Source: Ustulina deusta (lineage: Eukaryota > Ascomycota > Sordariomycetes > Xylariales > Xylariaceae). From it: DNA of 64,000 nucleotides. Under the pieces are notes generated by a model. That model had not been told where the DNA came from. It saw nothing but the letters and a program-made list of their open reading frames with translations, and ran no database searches. Positions 57,133 through 64,000 of this stretch are shown here, piece after piece. A program made the translations under genes and the position numbers. Each line of letters starts with the position of its first letter. The stretch's first letter is position 1. Where the stretch lies: contig JAJNNX010000013.1 of NCBI GenBank assembly GCA_023159155.1, positions 496,001 to 560,000 of the forward strand, written 5' to 3'.

Positions 57133-58613
57133 TTAGTCCCATCTCCCACCTCTCGTAGGGGCCGGGGATCCCCGAACGCTCGCCTCATCGTCGTCGCTGT
57201 CGTCATTGGCATTGTGAGGAAGCTCCTCGACGACGACCTCGAAAGATGGCATACTATCATCCGCGGCCATAGCGTGGAACAAGCGTGTGAGGTCTTGGCC
57301 GTGGAATGTTCGCATGTCGTACGGCTCGCCAGCAAACACGGCCTGGCGCACATGCGCACGCAGGGTCAGTCCCCCACCATCCCTTTTGTTGATGCTATTG
57401 CTACTGCTGGGGTTGCTGTCGCTGGTGAAGGCGCCCGGGTTCATGCGCACGTCTGTAACAGCTGCGCTCTGCAGGGATTCGCGGGTCGGCTGACACTGAG
57501 CTATGATGCGGTGCTGGCCGTGACGGAGCCAATGCACCGTGATACGGACGGTATGGGTACGCACGTGGGGATGGAAGACGGAAAGGGGTCGAGGCGGGTG
57601 GTTGCCATGACCATTGCCGTTGCTACTGTTATTATCGTTGGCAATATGACCTGGTGGTTTAGGAGGTCGGTTGGGCCCCTGAGATATCGGCAAAGGGGGA
57701 CCGTCTACGGGGAACCCGGAGGCGCGAAAATACGTGAAGTGCTGCGCCGGAGGGATCGCTGGGTTCATGTTATTTTGCGGACGACCGGGGTGCGGACCGA
57801 CCGATGGATAGGGATGCGGAGGTGGGGGCATGGGCATGTTTCGCATGGAAGGCGGCGGAGCTGGAGGCCCATTCGTGCCAGGGTGTCCAGAGTGTCCAGG
57901 GTGTGGCGGTGGTGGCGCCTGTGTGAAGGCGAACGAAGGCGAACGAGAACGCGCAGGGCGGACGGCGCGGGCGCGTGGGGGTGCTGGCGCGAGGACATCT
58001 CGGACTCCTGCCCTTGAACGCGAATCTGCCACTGGCTCGTGAGCACCAGCGGCTGTCGCGGTACAACAGCCTGGGCGACCAGAAGGGCGTTGCCGATCCA
58101 TGGGAGCCTCATTGGCACCCGGTGCGTGCTTTAACATCATGGCCTCATCGCCAGAGCTGCCCCATTCGGAAAGAGCGGCAGTCGAGGACTCAGAGTGGCC
58201 AGAGATGATGGAGGCGGCATCGTCGTCATCTAAGTTGGACTCAAGAAATGGGCTTTTAAGGTCGCGGGGTCTTGAGAGGCCATTTATTTTGAGATAGTTG
58301 TGAGTTGCCTCACATGATTTCGTGAGAAGAGATTCTAGGGCCTTTTCGGCGTCATCACAGGGTTCCGATACCAATAGAACCTCACGAGACTCTTCGCTGC
58401 ACTGCACTGCGTACGCTTTGAAGAGCTTGTCGGCGGGGTCTTTGGTGACGATGACTTGCACTATGTCATCTTTGCTTATGACGAACTCGCAGTTGTCTGC
58501 AATTGTCCAGTCAGAACAGGGCACGGTGTGATGTCAGAGTGAAGGGACTGACCTATGATTTGCGTCCGACTGTCGAAGACGAGGGCTGATGGGGGTGGCA
58601 GTTGGGGGGCCAT
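57133..58613 (-). CDS. Uncharacterised fungal protein, proline-rich centre
   Basis: Exon 1 (58553-58613, MAPQLPPPSALVFDSRTQII), a 56-bp intron (58497-58552), then exon 2 (57133-58496); together 474 aa. The N-terminal ~100 residues look folded and conserved (DNCEFVISKDDIVQVIVT, AYAVQCSEESREVLLVSEP, ALESLLTKSCEATHNYLKI). The middle is P/G/H/N-rich with very high GC. The C-terminus again looks structured (RAHVRQAVFAGEPYDMRTF, FHAMAADDSMPSFEVVVEELP) before an acidic end. No named domain is recognised. In the GC-rich stretch (about 57950-58100) other frames are also open, so a sequencing indel there cannot be excluded. A further upstream ATG at 58682 in frame is possible. Confidence 0.7.
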
Positions 58614-59619
58614 GGCAGTGTCTGGTGGGTGCTGAGGACGTGTGTGAGCCGGGTTTGGGGGCTCTTGGAGATATACTAACATCGAGGAGCAAAGTTGGAA
58701 CAGATGCCTTCGATCACCATGACCGGAGCGCCCGGAGGCCCATGTTATTTATATATTGATCCAGGTGCGAGGTGATGATGCTCCCTGCAGCCACGCTCCC
58801 TTTGTGCATCAGGCCTAGTGGCAATCATTGGCCCAAGCGAGGCTGGCATGCGTGCATCTCACAAGACGATGGTCAGAGAGGTGGGAAACCGTGTGCATTT
58901 CTGCGACACACACAAAACCGTTTTCACTGTGCCTAGCCTCTTCGGATATACATTACGATACCCGCACTGCACGTAGGGAGCCTACCTCGGCGGTGGATGA
59001 CATCGGAGCCTTCGACAAAAGTGAGGCGAGCAGTTGGGGGCTCCGGTCCTTGGATAGGTAGGACACCCCTGAGAACCCGTATCGTCAAACCTCACCCTCC
59101 CACACCACTGGGAAACTGAGTATCCCTTGGGAAGGTGATGTTTATATGTCCTAGCTGGATAGCTAATATGACCAGGGCAGATCTACCCCGTCACATTTCT
59201 TTCCGTCTGGACTGTTGTATGGTCGGCTGGAGGTGCACCTGTGGACAGAACCCACCGAAAAGTCGGGTTACTTGACGCCACCAAGAAGCCAATGACACAG
59301 CAGAACGAGGCTGCAAGATGGCTGGCACAGTCGGCCGCAAATTATGTCGCACAACGCCACATAGTCGCAAGGGATCGAAAAAGAGCGTGATACCAATGTG
59401 ACTGAGCATGGCTACATGAACTACAATGCAACCGAGGCGTTCGATAGAGAACCACCATGCCATGTTTGTGCTGACCACCTTCGAAGGTTGTCCAACTTTA
59501 CACATACTGACGGCCCATGATCCTGCACTTGCATTTCGCTCGAATCGGAGGACCGTTTTACAGTTATACATTCTTTACCAAGGACGGATGGAACCGGCCT
59601 TGTCTGTTGCTAGTGTCAT
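58614..59619. other. Intergenic, no gene seen
   Basis: About 1 kb: the promoter of the 474-aa gene and the 3' flank of nup82. The short frames lack resemblance to known proteins. Confidence 0.5.
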
Positions 59620-62348
59620 CTACCCAACCACAGCCAAGCGTTCTAGCCTCGACTTGACCGCCTCTACCAACGCCGTCTCTCGCTCTAGAAGACCCTTGAC
59701 CTGACTGATCTTTGCGCGCCTGAGCTCTGAGGGAATGCGCAAATCATCCCTTGAAGGACTTGGGCTGCCCTCTTCTTCAACTATCGGCGCTTCGAGGGCT
59801 TGGGCCTGTTCTGCAAGCTCGTCCTTTAGCTCCGTAATCTTCCGGTACCTGTCCATACATTGTCTGGCCCTATTTGGCCCATTTGCCGTGTGTGCCGTTC
59901 CGTATAGGCCGGCATCTAGAGATTTGACCTCCTTGACCCAATCCTGCTCTTTCTTGCTAAGCTCCCGATTCGTAGCCTTATTGATCGCCCTTCTCATTTT
60001 CTCTAAGCGGCGGCTTAGAGCCTCTCCTTTCTCTTTGGCGTTCTGCAGCCGCCTCTCGATAGCGGCATTACTTGACCCTGGTTCTTCGCCCGCTTCAACC
60101 TGATCTTCGCTTGTGACAGCCTCGACTCTCGCCTTAACTTCGTTCGCTTTTGTGATTTGTTGTTTCAGTTCTTCTTGGAGCTTTACGCAGCGCCGGAATA
60201 CTTCCGAAGCAGCTACGCCAAGTCTGTGTGTCTCGTCACTAAGAATCTGGTGGGCTTCAGTGAGTAGCTGTAAAGTGAGCGGTGACAGTCGGATTTCTTG
60301 ATTCATAATTGTCTTGTGTCGACTCGTGCGGAGCTGCTCGATGAATCTAGGCAGTACCGAACTTTCGTCGAATGTGTGAGACGGCTGATAAACAGGGCGG
60401 GGCTCAAAAAACTCCAAGGGTCTGACTTCGACGTCTTGACTAGAGGATGGCGATGTCAACTGAATAGGCATGAAGTCGTCTTCAGGGGCGTCAAATATCA
60501 GAGCAATCGGCTCGAACGGTGTAGCAGATAGTAGGAAATAACCCAGGTCAGGGTCTCGGATTGCAATTGCTGCACTCAAAGGTAACTGCGTATCACCCTG
60601 TGCTGGACTGTTATAGATTCGCTCTCGCGTAGAAGCTTGGCTATTGATGAGGAGATTAACCCTGAATTCAGAGCCCGCTTCCGAATCGCCCTGAAGTTCG
60701 CTTTCAAGGCGGAAGACCCAGGGTGCCAAGGAAATATACGTGATGCTAGAAGGATGGGTGATGTAGAATGAATATCGAGACGTGACATCAGGGCTGAAAA
60801 TTGGCCAGGCTTCTCTCGCCACTTCCGAGGCGTCTATAGTGTCAAGAGTCGAAAACGTCAACAACGTCGGTGAGCCAACCAAGCGGCCCATCGTCTTGGA
60901 TTTATTTCGGGGTGGTAGCCATTGGGCTTGTACGCCATCGATGTCCAAGCAAATTTGGACCCGGCCACTAGACGAGAGCAGGCAGATGACCGACAACGAC
61001 AAGCCTTCTCTTTCAGTATCATCCATCTCTAACTCCTCGTCTTCGCCAAACATGAGCTCTTCGGTGTCGAGTTTCTCACCAATGATATGGATATCTGTCA
61101 AGTCAAGGTCCAAATCATCCTCGCCTTTAGGACCCAGATCTAGAATAAATGGTCCTTGTAGACGCGGCACCACACCCGGCCGTGAAGGTCTCATGTATAC
61201 CTCAGTAGGGGGTTCCCCAGGTGGGCCTTCGATGACCCGAGGTTCTTGATTGTCAAGATCAGACATCCAATCCAGCTGTTGCTGTGCCAATAACTTTGCC
61301 TGATCAGATACGTTTGGGTCGTCTTCAATTGCCGCTAGATTACCGACTATGGATATTGAGAGAGCTGGAATCAAGGTTGGAGGAGGAGCCCATTGGCTTG
61401 GCAGTAGTGGACATAGGGCATAAACATCTCCTCCGGTCATCGCGATCCATAGTGTCATAGACGACCAGCCCCCAGATCCCCTTGCCGCAAAGGATGCTGC
61501 CGCTATATCCATATCGAAAGAGTCGGGCGTGAAGCCCCTTTTCGCAAGGTTGCTGGCGGAGAAATTCTCGTCTAGCGATTTGCCATCAGCAAGCTTCTGA
61601 AGATCTATCGTGAGAGTAGGTGTGTCGAATGACCACCGGTCCTTTTGCGACAGTTCCCACACTCTCACCACGGCTTCCCTTGTGACTGTTACTAGCGCCG
61701 ACCCGTCAACCCCGAGGGGATGCCAAAGGGCAGAGGCGATAGGCGAGCGGTCGTCGGCATGGGTGGTAGGGCCAAGGGACCATGACTTTGGCTTGATTAC
61801 ATCAAGACTTGGGGCGGTAAGGTGGGACGGATCGGGGAGGAGGATGATACGGATGGTGTGAGTAGTCAGAACAGCCATGAAGTTAGCATAGGGAGATATG
61901 ATGAGCTGCTTGATATCGCTCCCGATCGTTGAAGGTTTGATTGTCTGCTAAGGGTTAGTCTAGGCCAAAGCGTGGCCACAACTTGTAGGGAGATGCTGAC
62001 CCGGAAGCCTTCCGCGCACCCATTTTCAATCGAATCCTTGATTATATCACTGTCGCCCACTTCATACGAGTCCTCGCGCTTTATGTAAACACCCCCTCGG
62101 CCTTGAGCTGCTTTCTCTTGCCATCTCTCCTTGAGATAGACCAAGTCGGCCCATCGGATCTCCTTCCCTACGGCGATGAACACCTCGGTTCCTCTCGATG
62201 CGATGATTCGGCGAGGGCTAAGACTAGAGGCCGCTATAGAAGCATAGGAAGTGATATTCTGGGCGCTATCGGGAGTGGGCGTGAAGAGCTGGTGGCCAGG
62301 CGAAGGACTGGAAAGCCAGGCGGGGGTGTATGCTTTTATCTTTGGCAT
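59620..62348 (-). CDS. nup82: Nucleoporin Nup82 (Nup88-like)
   Basis: Nup82 is part of the cytoplasmic mRNA-export platform of the nuclear pore (with Nup159 and Nsp1). Exon 1 is 62001-62348 (MPKIKAYTPAWLSSPSPGHQLF), the intron is 61945-62000 (56 bp, GTCAGC donor, CTAAC branch), and exon 2 is 59620-61944; together 890 aa. The join reads EGFR-TIKPSTIGSDIKQLIIS. The N-terminal ~500 residues have beta-propeller character (ISPYANFMAVLTTHTIRIILL, ASALWHPLG...ALVTVTREAVVRVWEL). The C-terminal ~230 residues are coiled-coil heptads (LQEELKQQITKANEVKARVEA, KEKGEALSRRLEKMRRA), as expected for trimerisation. The upstream in-frame Met at 62381 is less likely. Confidence 0.88.
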
Positions 62349-63220
62349 TTCGAATGGAATAGCGGAAAATGAGGCGAACAAGTGGCGTCAAAGTTAAAAG
62401 AAGTGCATGCCTGGTTGGTTATGGAGGGTTGTGGAAAATCTAAAGTGCAAGTCTTGAGCTTTAGTCTTTAGGCATAAAACTTGGAAGATTGTTATTTCTC
62501 CGTGTGGTTACAGAAGCTCTCTCGGGCTGTTTCTAGCGTACTACCTAGGTACCTGCCTTGCATGTAATGTACCTACCAGAAAGAGATGCGTAGGTTTTAC
62601 CGTCCTAAATCGCACTGAGAGCTTCACCCGAGCAGTGCTGCTTTTAGCCCTAGCTTGTCTTGAACCTGGCCTGAGCAAGACCCGCTTTTATACAAGCGCA
62701 GATGCATAAAATCTCATAACGGCCTGGAGGTACCCCGCCCAGAACCTTGAAGTTTCAATGCATACTACCTGTACTAGGTACTAGTAGTAGTACGGTACTA
62801 CCTAGTGACGTATTACCGTAAATGCAAAATACAACCGTTTTATTTAAAACGGACTCCCGACGTGTTAATGGCAAGGCTTAACTCACTACTTCATTATTCA
62901 AGACCTTTACAATTCAGACATGATGGGATACACCCTATTAATAATAAAATGTCCGTATAGATGAAAAGTATGCAGAAGTGTAATTGAACTTGTTTTTACC
63001 CTTGTTCTTCGTTTAAGGTGTGCCGATAAAGCGACCTCATCATACAATGGCGCAGAGGTTCTTTGGCTGCTCGGTGTCCAAGTGCAGAAGACCGAGTGCG
63101 CGCTGTTGGAGCCGGGTGCGAGATGTGTAGCAGCCACTTCTGTGGAGTTCATATGTCTAGGGATTTCCACAAGTGTAGCACCGGGGTAAGAGCCACCTAG
63201 CCATATACCACTATAGTACA
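62349..63220. other. Intergenic left of the kinase-like pseudogene
   Basis: It carries CCTAGGTA words (exact TACCTAGGTA at 62542-62551) and a TAGTAGTAGTACGGTACTACC patch near 62770-62810. No kinase N-lobe is recognisable here. A 104-codon minus-strand frame (62907-63221) abuts the start of the kinase homology. Confidence 0.45.
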
Positions 63221-64000
63221 ATGTTTGCTAACCATGGCTTCGGGGTCTGTTTTCTTTTCATGGAGGAGTTGTTAGGCAAGCCGTGGGATGGTCAGGGAGA
63301 CACCGCCAAGGTTTGGAAAGGTCTCGCCGAGATCTTTGCAGAGTTAGGGAAGCATCCGTTTACCAAAGCGGGCTCTTTATATGTCAAGTCTCCTGACGAC
63401 CTACCATGGGTCTCTGCTACGGCCAGCGACAGATTCGTCTGTCTTCACCCCTACGGACCATTCGAGACTTCGGCAGCATACTATACGGCTTGGGCCGAGC
63501 AATACCTGGCGTTGATTGCGGACAGTCAGCTCTATCCCCAGTTTCCTATCGAAGCCTATTTGGTATATCGCTTTCTCCAAGACAACGCGACCCGGTTGTC
63601 TGATTCCGAGGACAAGTTTTTTCTAAAACATGTCGACGATAAGGGTGATCGCTTGATGGTTGACGAAGACCTAAACATTACCGGCATCATCGACTGGCAG
63701 ATGGCGCGTATCGTTCCGCGACGAGAGGCATTTGCGCTGTCCCTCGTATCTGCCGACATGGGAGCCCTCTGCAATGGTAATGTCTCGCTCAGTACAAAGG
63801 ACGTTGCATTGAGCAATGCTTTGCGCGAGAGGGGGCCGGGGCTAGCAAGCCATACGGGAGATGAAAAGGTGAGAAGGTTCTTCTAGGGCTTGGGGCTTGA
63901 GCCCAATTGGGCCTATGCGTTGCCATTGGCAAATGCCATCCTTCAGGTCTTCGGGGTTGAACAGGGCTGGGATGAATGGAAAGAGGTAGCATTGAAGCGA
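63221..64000 (+). pseudogene. Aminoglycoside phosphotransferase (APH)-like kinase, apparently truncated and stopped
   Basis: The frame from 63221 reads FGVCFLFMEELLGKPWDGQG..., then FVCLHPYGPFETSAAYY. Next comes KFFLKHVDDKGDRLMVDEDLNITGIIDWQMARIVPRREAF, the C-lobe of fungal APH/choline-kinase-like proteins with the metal-binding IIDW motif. The usual N-lobe (about 150 residues with the ATP-binding lysine) is missing upstream. A TAG at 63884-63886 interrupts RRFF-GLGLEP where relatives, as I recall them, have Trp. The same frame stays open and family-like (WAYALPLANAILQVFG, WDEWKEVAL) to the window edge. TGG to TAG equals CpA to TpA on the other strand. An upstream exon beyond recognition cannot be excluded, and the gene continues past the window. 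Natural substrates of this fungal family are unknown. Confidence 0.7.

Noticed and set aside
1..64000. CRISPR array, operon-like defence cassette or biosynthetic gene cluster
   Set aside because: No spaced direct repeats of CRISPR type were seen; genes are eukaryotic, independently oriented housekeeping functions with no PKS, NRPS, terpene or cluster-type neighbours.

Overview
The window reads as nuclear DNA of a filamentous ascomycete (Pezizomycotina, most likely a Sordariomycete). The evidence is short introns of about 47-200 bp with GTRNGY donors and CTRAY-type branch points, fungal gene families (Zn2Cys6 regulator, Pbn1, Kri1, Pik1, Nup82, separase, fungal-type xylulokinase), and an AT-rich block that looks like repeat-induced point mutation (RIP). 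No species call is possible from sequence alone. Exon structures below were worked out by hand from splice signals, reading phase and family resemblance.

Layout, left to right. 0-6.2 kb, all on the minus strand: the N-terminal part of GPI-mannosyltransferase partner Pbn1, a dimeric alpha-beta barrel-like protein, and a 935-aa RING/RS-repeat protein. 6.75-9.89 kb: an AT-rich DNA transposon, bounded by about 53-bp terminal inverted repeats and a TA duplication, with a pogo-like DDE transposase frame full of TAG/TAA stops. 10.4-13.8 kb: a divergent Rab5-type GTPase / Kri1 ribosome-biogenesis pair. 15.1-18.5 kb: a large Zn2Cys6 transcription factor with a roughly 6 kb gene-poor upstream region that holds only weak small-ORF candidates. 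25.0-31.3 kb: separase in one exon. 31.8-36.5 kb: a small mitochondrial membrane protein, a SIRT4-type sirtuin and an Mmt1-type mitochondrial metal transporter. 37.3-52.7 kb, all on the plus strand: xylulokinase (with a GC-AG intron), an alpha/beta-hydrolase, the NC2-alpha (Bur6) histone-fold regulator, PI 4-kinase Pik1, and an uncharacterised 481-aa protein. 52.7-57.1 kb: a gene-poor stretch with a truncated tRNA-Lys(CTT), a 23-nt T tract and repeated 14-bp palindromes. 57.1-62.3 kb, minus strand: an uncharacterised 474-aa protein and nucleoporin Nup82. The right edge holds an aminoglycoside-phosphotransferase-like kinase that looks broken at both ends.

Most genes are independent housekeeping functions (secretory pathway, endosome, ribosome, cell cycle, nuclear pore, lipid signalling). 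They do not form a biosynthetic cluster, and no CRISPR, operon or defence-type system is visible. The most notable items are the degraded TIR transposon, the premature stop in the kinase-like gene (a CpA-to-TpA type change), the tRNA half gene, the enriched intergenic palindromes, several stop-free introns of length 3n that would mislead automatic annotation, and two fungal proteins of unknown function.
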